Shown one piece after another: positions 12,049 through 26,080 of a stretch of 64,000 nt of DNA. The DNA lies in assembly GCA_026874595.1 (NCBI GenBank), contig CM049316.1:73251176-73315175 (forward strand), in the 5' to 3' direction. The translations under genes were made by a program, and so were the position numbers. The stretch comes from Sipunculus nudus. Taxonomy: Eukaryota > Annelida > Sipuncula > Golfingiida > Sipunculidae. The notes beneath the pieces are model-generated. The model made no database searches, was not told the origin of the DNA, and saw nothing but the letters and a program-made list of their open reading frames with translations. The stretch's first letter is position 1, and each line of letters begins with the position of its first letter.

Positions 12049-15039
12049 GTATATGTGCCTCTGCCTTCACTCACTATATGATAGGGACATGATCTGTTCT
12101 TGTTTTGCCTGTTATACTCGTTTCAAATTATTGTTTAGTGTGTTTTTTAGTTATAAATATTAAGGAGGGATCAGTGTATCACCATGCTCCATCAAACAGT
12201 GAATGTGGTGGGCCTCACACACCCGAAGTATATGTACCACTTCCTCCACTCACTATATGATAGGGACATGATCTGTTCTTCTTTTGCTTGTTTTATACTT
12301 GTTTCAAATTGTTGTTTAGTGTGTTTTTAGTTATAAATATTAAGCAGGGATCAGTGTATCACCATGCTCCATCAAACAGTGAATGTGGTGGGCCTCACAC
12401 ACCCGAAGTATATGTACCACTTCCTCCACTCACTATATGATAGGAACATGATCTGTTCTTCTTTTGCTTGTTTTATACTTGTTTCAAATTATAGTTTAGT
12501 GTGTTTTTTAGTTATAAATATTAAGGAGGGATCAGTGTATCACCATGCTCCATCAAACAGTGAATGTGGTGGGCCTCACACACCCGAAGTATATGTACCA
12601 CTTCCTCCACTCACTATATGATAGGAACATGATCTGTTCTTCTTTTGCTTGTTTTAAACTTGTTTCAGATTATTGTTTAGTGTGTTTTTAGTTATAAATA
12701 TTAAGGAGGGATCAGTGTATCACCATGCTCCATCAAACAGTGAATGTGGTGGGCCTCACACACCCGAAGTATATGTACCACTTCCTCCACTCACTATATG
12801 ATAGGGACATGATCTGTTCTTCTTTTGCTTGTTTTATACTTGTTTCAAATTATTGTTTAATGTGTTTTTTAGTTATAAATTTTAAGGAGGGATTAGTGTA
12901 TCACCATGCTCCATCAAAAAGTGAATGTGGTGGGCCTCACACACCCGAAGTATATGTACCACTTCCTCCACTCACTATATGATAGGTACATGATATGTTC
13001 TTCTTTTGCTTGTTTTATACTTGTTTCAAATTATTGTTTAGTGTGTTTTTTAGTTATAAATATTAAGGAGGGATCAGTGTATCACCATGCTCCATCAAAC
13101 AGTGAATGTGGTGGGCCTCACACACCCGAAGTATATGTACCACTTCCTCCACTCACTATATGATAGGTACATGATATGTTCTTCTTTTGCTTGTTTTATA
13201 CTTGTTTCAAATTATTGTTTAGTGTGTTTTTTAGTTATAAATATTAAGGAGGGATCAGTGTATCACCATGCTCCATCAAACAGTGAATGTGGTGGGCCTC
13301 ACACACCCGAAGTATATGTACCACTTCCTCCACTCACTATATGATAGGGACATGATCTGTTCTTCTTTTGCTTGTTTTATACTTGTTTCAAATTATTGTT
13401 TAGTGTGTTTTTTAGTTATAAATATTAAGGAGGGATCAGTGTATCACCATGCTCCATCAAACAGTGAATGTGGTGGGCCTCACACACCTGAAGTATATGT
13501 ACCACTTCCTCCACTCACTATATGATAGGTACATGATCTGTTCTTCTTTTGCTTGTTTTATACTTGTTTCAAATTATTGTTTAATGTGTTTTTTAGTTAT
13601 AAATATTAAGGAGGGATCAGTGTATCACCATGCTCCATCAAACAGTGAATGTGGTGGGCCTCACACACCCGAAGTATATGTACCACTTCCTCCACTCACT
13701 ATATGATAGGGACATGATCTGTTCTTCTTTTGCTTGTTTTATACTTGTTTCAAATTATAGTTTAGTGTGTTTTTTAGTTATAAATATTAAGGAGGGATCA
13801 GTGTATCACCATGCTCCATCAAACAGTGAATGTGGTGGGCCTCACCCACTCCAAGTATATGTACCACTTCCTCCACTCACTATATGATAGGGACATGATC
13901 TGTTCTTGTTTTGCTTGTTTTATACTTGTTTCAAATTATTGTTTAGTGTGTTTTTTAGTTATAAATATTAAGGAGGGATCAGTGTATCACCATGCTCCAT
14001 CAAACAGTGAATGTGGTGGGCCTCACACACCCGAAGTATATGTACCACTTCCTCCACTCACTATATGATAGGGACATGATCTGTTCTTCTTTTGCCTTCT
14101 ATACTTGTTTCAAATTATTGTTTAGTGTCTTTTTTAGTTATAAATATTAAGGAGGGATCAGTGTATCACCATGCTCCATCAAACAGTGAATGTGGTGGGC
14201 CTCACACACCCGAAGTATATGTACCACTTCCTCCACTCACTATATGATAGGTACATGATATGTTCTTCTTTTGCTTGTTTTATACTTGTTTCAAATTATT
14301 GTTTAGTATGTTTTTTATTTATAAATATTAAGGAGGGATCATTGTATCACCATGCTCCATCAAACAGTGAATGTGGTGGGCCTCACACACCCGAAGTATA
14401 TGTACCACTTCCTCCACTCACTATATGATAGGGACATGATCTGTTCTTCTTTTGCCTTCTATACTTGTTTCAAATTATTGTTTAGTGTGTTTTTTTAGTT
14501 ATAAATATTAAGGAGGGATCAGTGTATCACCATGCTCCATCAAACAGTGAATGTGGTGGGCCTCACACACCCGAAGTATATGTACCACTTCCTCCACTCA
14601 CTATATGATAGGTACATGATATGTTCTTCTTTTGCTTGTTTTATACTTGTTTCAAATTATTGTTTAGTGTGTTTTTTAGTTATAAATATTAAGGAGGGAT
14701 CAGTGTATCACCATGCTCCATCAAACAGTGAATGTGGTGGGCCTCACACACCTGAAGTATATGTACCACTTCCTCCACTCACTATATGATAGGTACATGA
14801 TCTGTTCTTCTTTTGCTTGTTTTATACTTGTTTCAAATTATTGTTTAGTGTGTTTTTTAGTTATAAATATTAAGGAGAGATCATGTATCACCATGCTCCA
14901 TCAAACAGTGAATGTGGTAGGCCTCACACACCCAAAGTATATGTGCAACTTCCTCCACTCACTATATGATAGGGACATGATCTGTTCTTCTTTTGCTTGT
15001 TTTATACTTGTTTCAAATTGTTGTTTAGTGTGTCTTTTA
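12049..15039 (+). repeat. 181-bp satellite array, ~16.5 copies
   Basis: The phrase CACCATGCTCCATCAAACAG recurs every 180-181 bp from 12180 to 14890, with partial units at both ends; the outermost units are the most diverged. Units are nearly identical in the middle. Two variant types alternate near the right end: GACATGATCTG with TTGCCTTCTATAC, then TACATGATATG with TTGCTTGTTTTATAC, at about 14070/14251 and 14431/14611. This gives a local 361-bp higher-order repeat. The recurrent 85-codon frames are a by-product: a unit that is not a multiple of three is read in two frames. Confidence 0.97.
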
Positions 15040-15059
15040 GGCTTTTACTAGTAAATTAT

Positions 15060-15104
15060 AAACTTTAGCTCGGTTGACTCATAGTCAGTTGAGCTAAAAA
15101 TTAC
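15060..15104. repeat. Short hairpin beside satellite array
   Basis: TTTAGCTCGGTTGACT pairs with AGTCAGTTGAGCTAAA across a 4-nt loop (14 of 16 pairs). It resembles the hairpin at 1670-1715. Confidence 0.55.
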
Positions 15105-18100
15105 AACATTTGCCTGATAATAACTGATATGTGAAGGATTAATGTAAGAAATAATAAAATACATAGCTATTTTTAAATGCCGACTTTCACCTGGTACCTC
15201 AAATCAATGATTTTCAAAGTTTCACTGTTGGTTGCTGTTGTCAAAGTATCCCAAAAGGTCTGAAACATCCTTAATCTCTGAGGTTTTACATATAGAGATA
15301 ATTTCAAGGGGAACTTATGGCTTTTTTGTAGAGTTCAAATAAAAGAATTATTAGCAAATGCTGCCAATGAACATACCACATAAGCTGTACTGGTGCAAAA
15401 TGTTGCTGAGCAAGTGAACCAGCCCAGCAAGGGTAGTGACTGTGTAAGTATCACCATTGACCACTGCTGTAAGGCCTGACTAAGGTAAAAAAGGCAGGGC
15501 CATGATGTACATCACAGACAGTGATGTCATGGGCCATATCTGGGTCACGCGACCAAACACTGCACAGTATCGGAGTCTGGCTGTAGCCCTGATACATTAG
15601 TATGTGCAGTGGCAACAAGTAATTAGAGCTTGTTGGAGATTAAGTGGCAATTTGTACTGAAGGTAGAGGTTCAAACTACCTGGTAACTGTTTGACAGTTA
15701 AACGGCTTAAATGTTAACGTTGTGAAGTTAGCAGAACTGGCATTTAACTGAGGAGAAACAATTAATTGTATCAAGTCCAAATGGTCATCACAAGTCTCTG
15801 CTGTATGGGCTAAACAGCAGGAACATGTGGAAATGATGGGATTTTATGTTTATATGTGTAATATTATTGAATATACAGTATATACAGAAATTTACAGTAC
15901 CAAATTTCTTAAAATGAGGATTCCAAAAGCCCCAGATATGTGCTTAATATATATTGTGCAGAGTTGTTTAATTTTAAAATTCTTCAACCCTTCAGTTGTG
16001 TTTGTCTCATCAAAGTTTGGCTTTTGAAATGCCATCACTACTGCCTGGATACCCGTTGTCACTATTTCAAGTGACCTAAGAACAATATACACAGTTACTA
16101 AGTTATTGTACTATGTAAATGGCACTCTTCATATTTTTTTTTGCTAAACAAGAAATATCATATGTCTGCCTCTATCAACACTGACTGCAGGTAATAGCCC
16201 TGTGTGAACTGGAGATGCTTGTTTGAGTGACCTACTTTTAGGCAGTGCTGGGACAGATGACAAAGGGTCATAGTTTGAACTATGAAATTATAATACTATA
16301 ACTTCACGGTTGACCAAATGTCAACTGAGATGAATACAATCAAAGTTGTACATTACATTCTTTTCTGTCTTCATGACAAACTTCTCTTCTTCTGCTTAGA
16401 GGGCGTTAAAATGCTGGTTCAAACACTTCATCTGAAATATTAAAATATATAATTTCATATTATCATTGATTTATACAGTTGTGTGTGGATTAAAAATGGT
16501 AATGTCTTATGTTTAGACTAAATTTATTCAAAAGTAGTTCTCATTTCTACATTATATATATTAAATAATTTACCTTATTTATATTTTTGTAGTATGTCTG
16601 CCATGCTAGTACATTATTAATGCCCACTAAACATTCATTTCATTTCCAAGAAGTTGCCAAATTCTTAAACCACACTTGAAATATGTGAATTAATATTTTT
16701 TTCGGGGGGGGGGGATAAAAGTCTGATCCAAATCGCTTTGCTTTAAATTAAATTCTAGACAAACAATGAACTAATTTACTAATTTTCTGGTGCTAATTTA
16801 TATGTGCCTTGGGAAAATCACAGTCATTAAACATCACATAGATAGGTAGGATAATATGTTTTCTACATGGAGTGTGGATACCAACCTAAATGATTTAATG
16901 AAGGAAACACCTATAACTTGTAGTAATCTTGAACTTCCTGCATCTGGTGTGCTTGGTGTTCTTGACCAATCATGTGTTGCTGCAAATTTTTCGGAAGTTT
17001 TAAATTCACTTCAACCTGCTTTTGCATCCTAACTTCAGAAATCTGCTAATTAGAACAAAGACCACACCACTTATTATCCTTGTTGTTTTAAGTTATACCC
17101 AATTTTACACAGAGCTTTTACATAGAGCACTCAATGAGCCCATCTAAAAAAATTAATATGCCCTAGTATAACAATATACTTGAAGGCAGGTTAAATATGT
17201 TAATTATCTCCATATTCTAATTACCAGTATTTCAGAATATTGAAATTTATCAACAATTATCTTCTGGTGTTTAAAAAAAGGGACCCATGATCCAAGGCAC
17301 TCAGCTGAAGTAGTTTAAAAGAATATTTGTATACATTCTAGCATGTACTTTGCAGGTGAATATACCTGATGCATGGAAAACATGGAACTCTGTAAAATGT
17401 ATTAAAAAATGTGGAGACAAACTAAAGTATCATGATTTATGCTTAATCTGTTAAATGAAATTAAACAAGTGACATACAGGTCATGACACTCAGCTGCTCT
17501 GTGATACAGAGACATCCTTAGACTTAGATTGCTGCCATTTTAGCAATTGTTTGCAATTGTGTCTGCAGCAGTTACGTGGAAGGATGCACATGATGCCTAA
17601 GTGATGCATGTTTTTTCAACTAGTGCTGCACAAATATAAAAAGTTGTTTGCTTAGCTGAATTGATATTGAGACATATCAACCCTGATTTTTTAGGTTTGC
17701 AATCATATCATTAATAATGCATAAAAATAAAGAAAATATAGATGGTGGTGATCATGGTGGTACCAATTTTGCACAAGTGATATGTTCACAAAATTTCAGA
17801 CAAATCAATACCATCAAAACTGACCTATCAATGAATTTCATACATCAACAGCACAAAATATTATTAATTTGCAATTGTATCAGCAACAGTCCTAAAGAAT
17901 TGACTGGGCTGATTTTCCTAATATTTTAATTGTGATATGGATATATGTGCAGATAATGCATGACCTTTTATCCATTTTGAGATGAATGCAAGACTTGTGT
18001 TTTTAAAGCCTGAAATAAGTCGTCAAAACACACAAAAGCACATAACTCACAGAACGTAGGTTACAATGACTTAATTTGGTATGTGATATTGCAAAGACCT

Positions 18101-19890
18101 AAATGTTAAGTTATAAATTTCCAGGTCAAACAGATATAGTTTGTGCCCTGTTAACAGACAAACAGATCATCATACTACGGACATACAGTAAGTGAAGCTA
18201 AAAATTCACTTAGGTGTACCTTACAAATCAGGTTGAAGAAATATCAATTATTACAGATAAGCATCTAGAATCAAGGCCTTATGTTAACATTACACCATGT
18301 AGTAACTGAAATAAGTGGAGAATCCATTAAGAAGAATATATTCAGCACTGCAGATAAAGCTGGATAACTTTACATATCTGACCTATGTTAAAATTAATAC
18401 AAAAGCATTTCTTATTATTATAAAACATTTTTAAGACTAAAAACAAACATAAATGTAACAATAGTCATAAAGATATATAAATTTAACAATAAAAAAATTC
18501 ACTCTATAAGTTTTGAAAACCTGTGTAAACTGTGTATGATTGCTATGTAAACAATTAAAACAGTTTTTTCTCATAAAAATTTGTTCCACTGCAAGTAAAT
18601 TAGACACAAGAACAAAATTTGGAGGTGGGGAGGGGTGGTGGTGGTATATGGGTGATTGCCAGGACAGCTGATCAGACCTGGACAACATGGTCTCACAGGT
18701 GGATGGACTGCCTCTTTCCAAGAAGAATTTCTTTTTGGAAGGGGGGGGGGGCACATTATCAAAAAATCAATAAGCTAAAGATAATGACTGATAAAAGGTC
18801 ATTGCTATAGCTCAAATGACTTATAAAATTAGCCAAAAAATACAATACATTATCATTATAAGCTGAAATTTAAACTTACATAATTTCCTAGGTATATTGG
18901 GGAAGTTAGCCAGGTTGTATCCAATTCTTTTTTGTATGCAATGTTGTTGTTGAGGCTGTAGGATTCTGTCTTGATCATTTTGTTCTGCAACCTTTCCCAG
19001 GATCTGGCTATGCCTTATCTGCATCCAACTATCAGGTCGTCCATGTTTCTGTATATTACAGCCAGTTCCTGCTTAAATTAAAAGAACCATTGACAACTGC
19101 TGCATGATGTGTCAGTCCTGTGCTAATACTGAGATATTTACTCTGATAGGTTTGAGAGTACCAAACACAGAGGTTATAAACTTATTTATACTATGCACAT
19201 GTTTTAAATCATTACTATGTTTTAATTATCTATGTTTTTTATCAGAAGCATCAATACCGTGTACAAAATACTTTTTTTATGGTAAGGTGCACCTGTGCAC
19301 CACAGCTTGTACAACTGGGAGCATAAAATAATTTCAAGATGAACAAAAACATTGTCATTAGTTATTTTTATTATGGCTATATTATAATTTATACACATAT
19401 TTCAGTGCAGTGAAAAATAAGCTAAGGGTTTGAACTTGGACAGAATGGAACCTTGAATAATATCCTTCAAAAAATAAAAGCTCTGATCAATGGATCTATA
19501 TACATGTAGTGTCTAGTGTGACATCATGTTTTACTGTTAAAATGTCCTTGTTTGATCACCTGGACTGTCAGATGTGCCTAATGGTCCTGCAGTTATGTCC
19601 TAGTCACATTGTGCACCTTGCAGTAATACAGTGGGTGCACAATACTGTTTTCAGGTGCATCGGTGCACCTAGGCACCTGGTATTCCTAACACTGCAATAT
19701 AGTTGGGATTGGGAGGTAGGGATATCTCTCCCCCCCCCCCTTTTTTTAGTAAGGTGGGATGGTCAATGTAATCACCCCTCCCCCCGCCCAAATCACATAA
19801 TCATTTTTACATATTGGAAATGAAATATATTAATAATAAGAATTAAAGACCGTGACTGAATTTTGAAATAAATCTAAACCTGGTTTAGAA
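15105..19890. other. Interior of large TIR element, nothing recognised
   Basis: About 4.8 kb of AT-rich sequence with G-runs near 16705, 18747 and C-runs near 19730. No frame longer than about 105 codons, and none has a recognisable domain. Confidence 0.4.
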
Positions 19891-19891
19891 T

Positions 19892-19892
19892 T

Positions 19893-19969
<77 letters not shown>

Positions 19970-19970
19970 T
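19892..19970. repeat. (TA)n microsatellite
   Basis: TA run of about 79 bp with one GT interruption. Confidence 0.95.
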
Positions 19971-21269
19971 GGAAATATAATATAATACTTTTAAATCCTA
20001 TACATAGTTATATTTAAAATGTGTCACAGAGACAATAAATAAATAAATAATTTTTTACTTCTTTTTTTATTATTAGGAAAATTGTCAACTGATATTACAG
20101 GGTGTACCTGTGATCTTAATTTTTTTTCTGATCTTTAATGACAGCCTAAAATAAATAATAATTCTTAAACTGTAGACCAAGTAAACTGCCCATGCAGACC
20201 TTGTAAAAACTGATACAGAAGACCATGTCTATGTGTTTATATAAATGTGTGTGTTCATAAAGGGTGACTGGGGCTTTTATCTTCCCTTTCAGAAGTGGGG
20301 CTTTGTCTGACGACTTTTTAATATTTCACCCCAGGGGGGGGGGGAGGCCGGGATGTTCCCAACCGGAAATGACGCTGGTGCCGCCATCTTCAATTCCCTG
20401 GGCCCACTCTGAACTGAACCAAGAAACCAATCCATCTGAATCTTTATTTATTGGAGCCATCTATGAAAAATTCCAATGAGAAATTTGTAATAATAAGTTT
20501 CTGATGATCTTTTCCCGTTATAGTGAAATAATAAGCAAAACCAATACTAGGAATCAAAATCGGCGGGAGATATGTTATTGACATATTGTTAAGCCGGCAC
20601 CAAACGTTTATAATATAATATGAGACACGGTAGTAATCGCAGTTCATAATAATGAAAAACTGCCACCAACATTTGTATTTTTCGAGAAAATTCATATTTC
20701 ATTCAATACTTACCAGAATACTAGTTACTTGCTTCTGCAGCTCTTGTAGTTGTACACGTGTTCTTTTAATCGTCTGCACTGTGGTGCGCGCGGCTTGTAT
20801 CATGTGACTATGGCACGTGACGAACTGACGATTTAAGAAATCACCAGTGTGGACGTCTACCGGCAATAGCGTAAACTAATTTATGAAGCGCGGTATGGGG
20901 TATTTTATTAAATATTATTAGGATACCCTTTCCTGAGGTATTATACTAAACATTTGTCAAGATACCCATGTCATGGGGAAAAATAGGTAGAGTTTCCGCA
21001 CTCTACCTCTGTTGCTACAGAATACCTGTATAACATACCATTTTTTCTAACAGTGTAGAATTCATCCTTGTAATCTTCTGCATACTGGTGAAATGAAAAG
21101 TGGCGCTGCACTTTCATCTTGCATTTACATCTTCAGCAATTCTGGAAACAGTATCAGGTAAACTATCCAAGTAAGCACGTGCATAAGTTTCTGATTATAC
21201 TTTCAAGACCTTGTCAGGGATATTACACCGCAAAATGAATTCACAGGTTTATCATTATATAAAATACTA

Positions 21270-22626
21270 TAGTCCGTTCCACCAACCGTGAAACATTGTT
21301 TTTTCACTTTTTCTTTTCTACCTTGATATATAATCTGTGTTCTTAGCGATACGGTGAATGCATAGAAAACGACCTAATTTTATATAAAGTCAGTGATAAT
21401 GTATTAAAAACAACTTACATCACGACGCGGAGGTGTGATTTACTTTATGTAAGAAGTGCATAGCTAACTTGGCAAAACTGAACGGCGTTGTATGTAAAAT
21501 CTTTGCCGTCATAATGGAATGACGTAACCGTGACGTCACGGTCGTCGCGTGAAATTTCCTGAATACACGTTATGAAGAGGTCAGCAGGTGTCAGTCACCG
21601 TGTTCAGTAGACCCAGCTAGGCTCCGATTATCTTAGTACTTATACTGCATGTATACTGCCCGTCTGTTAACATAGTGCACAGAGCCCTGGACATGGCCAG
21701 GCAGACAGTTTCATTCATGTAGCCTGTAGTCAAATTTGTCATTATATACACCCGACATAAATGGCATAATAATCCAAAACTGACGCAATTGTAATGCTTA
21801 TTTTTATCCAAGTATCATATGTGTCTGAAGAAAATTATTCATCATTGTTACCAGAGCCTGAGGTAAATCCACTTTAAACCAGTGTTTTGCACTGCTGTAA
21901 ATCATGTTCTAAGATGAGCTAATATACTTTGTCAACTTGTAATACACGCGGGCAGTACCCTGTCATGTGAGGCGATGTAGGCATCATGGCTCCATGGCAG
22001 CACAAACTGTGGGTAACAAAGCAAGGATTGCAAATTAAGAAAATGAAAAGTTAGTTACCGTCCCGTTTAATAGTCATGGTATTGAATTCACGAAATGAAT
22101 TGATTTTATCATAGATACTCTATTTGTTTATCAACAAAATTCAAAAGAACTGGTACATTTATAATATAGCAATGTGTCAAACCCATTTTTTCAAATATTG
22201 GACTGTTCATGCCAAGCTGAAAATTGTCCTACGAGGTTCGATCATTTGTTTATTACATCACCAATACTTTTCCTGTCATTGTGACCATGTATAAAACTGG
22301 GTTGTCGCATCTTCAACCATTGTTTTATGGAAATGTTACTAATTTTTCTCATTGTAAAGCTTGGTGAACAGGATATGGTGAAACATGTTTCGTTCGTTTA
22401 TACAGAATGAGGATGCCGGGCTTTATTTTAACCACTTCATAGTTTCATCAATGCCGTTCAACTGCATACATATATAGATATATGGTGGATTTATCAAGTT
22501 TTATTTCCACAGCCGGTGTGAATCTGTTCAAATTTGAAAAAAAATGCAACTTTACTTGTCAGTTTTACACAAAAGTATATTCACGAGTCACCCTTACACA
22601 AACGTATATTCACGAGTCCGTGAAAC

Positions 22627-22700
<74 letters not shown>

Positions 22701-24635
22701 GCCAGGCCACTGAAAATGGCCCAAGCCAGTGATCAGAATGGAATTGGATCCATACAACACATGACACATATTTGATAATATTTAGGAATTTAAATTAACT
22801 CTCTTGTCTACCCAGGTCAAAAATGGTATCATAAAATACATGCAATAGCCAATCTGCTGTAAAGGCTCAATGTTATGCCGCTCCAGATTTGGCTTTTGTT
22901 TCAAAATTTCAAAATTCACAAGAAAACATTGGATATCGTAAAAAAATGTTTATTTTCGGACATTTTTTCATATAATATGCCGACGGCAAGGTGCGTAAAT
23001 TTTACTAAATTACTAATTCCGTTAAATACTCTGATGGGTTACATTGATTTTAACATATAGAAATATATGATCAGTAAAATTAAATATATACCTGTAGATC
23101 ACATGGAAACATTATACCCTCAAATGGGGACACCCAGTTATGGGTAAAATCACCGTTTTCCACATACAAAAATTATATATCAGCGTGTAGGATTTTTCCA
23201 GCTGGATTGAATAATGTTGGAATTAAAAGTTGAGGACAATTTACAAAGGCCTGGGTTCATTTTAGTAGCCTTACCCATATACTGGCTTCTTGCAACCCCC
23301 ACTTATAATGAACTGGTCGGAATATTCTCCTAACTTCTGACCGTTCCGGGCGTACTTGCAGTGCGATACAGACGATCCCATTTCAAGCTTTGGATCACGC
23401 AAGACATTAATTATAATGTTTATTCTGGTCCGTAGGTTATGCCTAAATTAAGGCGGAAATAAAATAATGTTTTCAGAAGTAACATTTAATTGGTATGTGG
23501 ACATAATCACTGTATACATACGTCATATTTAAAAAAAGGAAGTGATAATGAATATATGTTTCTGTTATTACAAATAGGCCTAAATTAAGAACAGGCAACA
23601 CCAGAATTTCCTTTTCCGTGGAAATCGTACAAAACGAACCAACGCAAGGCTAAATAAATATTGTGCTTGTGACAGAGGCATTTATGTTAACTTGGCCAGG
23701 AAAGGTAATGTATTCAAATGACTGTCACTAAGGAATTGTTTATTTATGATTAACGAAAACAAGAGTTCACTAAAATTAACAATTTTAACCCCTGCGGAGC
23801 ATAAAATTGACATTGGATTGAATGGACTGTGTGACCTCTGCTCAGAGAGCCGCCAGGGATACATTGTAAAAGGTGATGCTGCGTGGGGACGTGCCTGGAG
23901 AAAATTTATAGGGCACACGTGTACGTGTACCCAACTTTCGCCGTTTTAACCATTAATATTGTAAATGTTATAAACACTGCTTGTAATCACTGATAAGGTC
24001 ATAAGAATAGTAATCTTCCGTCGATATATTTAAATTATGGGTGGTGGTGGAATTAACACTTGAATGGTGTTACTGTTATAAGCACATTCAACATTGTTGT
24101 TTTGTGATGAATACCGACACCTTTTAAGCCGAGATGTTGCGGTTATTGTTGATGTAAATGTATCCTTATTTTCAAACTTAAAAGAATCTCCCATGACTCT
24201 CAAACAGCGTATCGAAGGGAGAGAGGAGGGGAATGCCATTCATCATTCATGTACAATCATATGATATAACAGGGGCCACATACATGTATTAATGATAGTA
24301 ACGTGCTGGCTGCTATTATTGCCTGACCACCTCACATCGCCAAACAGCGGGATGTGATCTCCTGCAAAATGGATCACCGCTTATGACGTCATGCGCGTTC
24401 GAGGCAGAATCTTGTCAGTTGACCATGCACAAAATGTCGTAAACAGCCCGCGAGTTTCTCCTGGATTTTGATTTTTGTTCATTACAGGCCAGTCATCTCG
24501 GGTATGTGGCATTTTTCCTGTCAGAAAATTAGGTCGCGTTCTCAATTATCTCTGTACCAAAAATCTTTGTTCGTTTTTAATTCTTTTAAAAATGACCGCG
24601 AAAAAACAGTGTTTCACTGTTGGTGGAACGGACTA
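21270..24635. mobile_element. TIR element with TAGTCCGTTCCACC ends
   Basis: The left end reads TAGTCCGTTCCACCAACCGT and the right end, reverse-complemented, TAGTCCGTTCCACCAACAGT; similarity continues to about 35 bp. A shared inner block (CGACCTAATTTT) lies about 95-100 bp from each end. Both sides are flanked by TA (21268-21269, 24636-24637); because CTATAG is itself palindromic, the exact ends are uncertain by a few bases. It holds a TA microsatellite and TGACGTCA-type sites but no transposase-like frame. It is a non-autonomous DNA transposon of undetermined superfamily; the TA flank would suit Tc1/mariner-like or CACTA-like elements. Confidence 0.6.
22629..22698. repeat. (TA)n microsatellite
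   Basis: TA run of about 70 bp. The IYIYIY-type frames around it are by-products. Confidence 0.95.
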
Positions 24636-24637
24636 TA

Positions 24638-25827
24638 GTTGCATCCTTGGAAAATCCACGGCTCAAAATGATAAAAATTTTTGCAATGTGCTGATAGGGA
24701 CTAAATGTCACATTTTAATGCTAAGGTTTTTTTGCTGGGACTGTTGCCATGTGTTTTACTTACATGATTCGAAGATTACTTATGCTAAAATTCTCCAGAA
24801 AACCCCCTCCCAACATATCGACAAAGAATGGCATATTATTCTATTCCAAAATCACACAAAAAATACGTTTTGGAAAGAGACATGAAGCATATATCGCGTG
24901 TACGAAGTATGAGTGAGAACTTTTTTTCCGATAAACAACATGGGTACGACAGCATCATTGTTTGAGAGATGCGTGACAGAATCGTAGATAGCCCTACAAC
25001 GTTGACATTTTTGAAGGAATAATATGCATAAAGCAGAGTAAAAGTTTATGAAATATACCATATATAAATTGAAGCACAGAGGAAATCATGAAAGACGACG
25101 TTTTAGTTTAGGATAGTCTTCACCTTTGTGTCCACTTGTACGGACGCGTTGCGTGTGCGGTGCGGATACGTTTTTGTGTGGAATCATGAAAATTACTGAA
25201 TATGATAAGCTCATGATTCAACCTGCCTCATATTTTAAGGGGTAGGGGATAACAGATATGCACCTAGCTTCTTGTTGTTCTCATGTACATGATCATATTT
25301 ATTATCGTTGCTATTGGAATGTTCCAACAAATCCATTGATACCAAGATCTTGCTGGTATGTTGCAAAAGCTATGAAACAAAAGAGGAAAAATAATATTAA
25401 ATATGTATATGCATAATCAGAAATCAGGGTATGCCAAAATTGTAATATATGTCTTTGGTACCAATAATATATGGCAAAAATGTCATTTTTTTAGAGAATC
25501 AAGGGGTAGGGGGTACAAAAGTCGCCCATCTATTAATTCGAGGGGGACACCCTTCGGCCAGTCCCTGACATATTACATTTGGTCCTGTCATTACGTCTTT
25601 TAGCCATGAGTTCTAAGCTGCGAATCAAACAGGAGATCCCACAAAAGAACCAAGTGAATTAATGTCAAACTGCATTTGATCATTTTATTACAATAGGAAC
25701 CGGTCACTCATTGTCCTTGTTGAATTAAAATTATATGTTATTCGGCTATTTATAAATACGACCCTCGGAAAACATATGCTCTAATCAGCCTTGCCATCCA
25801 TATACGAGAAAAGATCGGGGTTAATGG
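24638..25827. other. No recognisable feature
   Basis: Nothing supported. The 136-codon open frame at 24475-24885 begins inside the right TIR of the neighbouring element and has no recognisable domain. Confidence 0.4.
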
Positions 25828-26036
25828 GCGTTCACACCTATCCGTTGTTTCCTTCAGCTTGAAGGAAAATCAAAAGAAGTACTGGTATCCTCTGTTATTC
25901 ACTTTATCCCTCTTGACAGGCCTACAAAGCCCATTTAATATGATTATGCAACTCCTACTCCCTCCCTCTCTCCCTAATAAACCTGATCTACTCCCTCTCT
26001 CCATCACATTTTGTTTAGCTTCGGTCATTGGACTTG

Positions 26037-26080
<44 letters not shown>

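Larger units (their letters stand above)
10583..21055. mobile_element. Large (10.5 kb) CACTG-ended TIR element
   Basis: The left end reads CACTGTTAGAAGAAAAGGTA and the right end, reverse-complemented, CACTGTTAGAAAAAATGGTA. Both are flanked by TA (10581-10582 and 21056-21057). GGTATT motifs in both orientations crowd both ends (10597-10825 and 20895-21040), as in the subterminal repeats of CACTA/EnSpm elements. Cargo includes a 175-bp palindrome, a 181-bp satellite array and a TA microsatellite. No transposase-like frame is visible, so the element is non-autonomous or fully decayed. The class is inferred from the ends; the two ends could in principle belong to separate elements. Confidence 0.5.

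Noticed and set aside
12049-15039. CRISPR-like regular array
   Set aside because: The whole 181-bp unit is conserved with no unique spacers, and the DNA is eukaryotic. It is a tandem satellite.
12364-15051. A ladder of near-identical 85-codon open frames
   Set aside because: They are produced by the 181-bp satellite, whose length is not a multiple of three, so the same sequence is read in two frames. No sign of a real protein repeat.
22482-22775. Open frames with long I-Y repeats (also at 4649, 26011, 36031 and 45496)
   Set aside because: They are translations of (TA)n microsatellites.
24475-24885. 136-codon open frame
   Set aside because: It begins within the subterminal part of a TIR element and crosses its end. 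No domain is recognisable.
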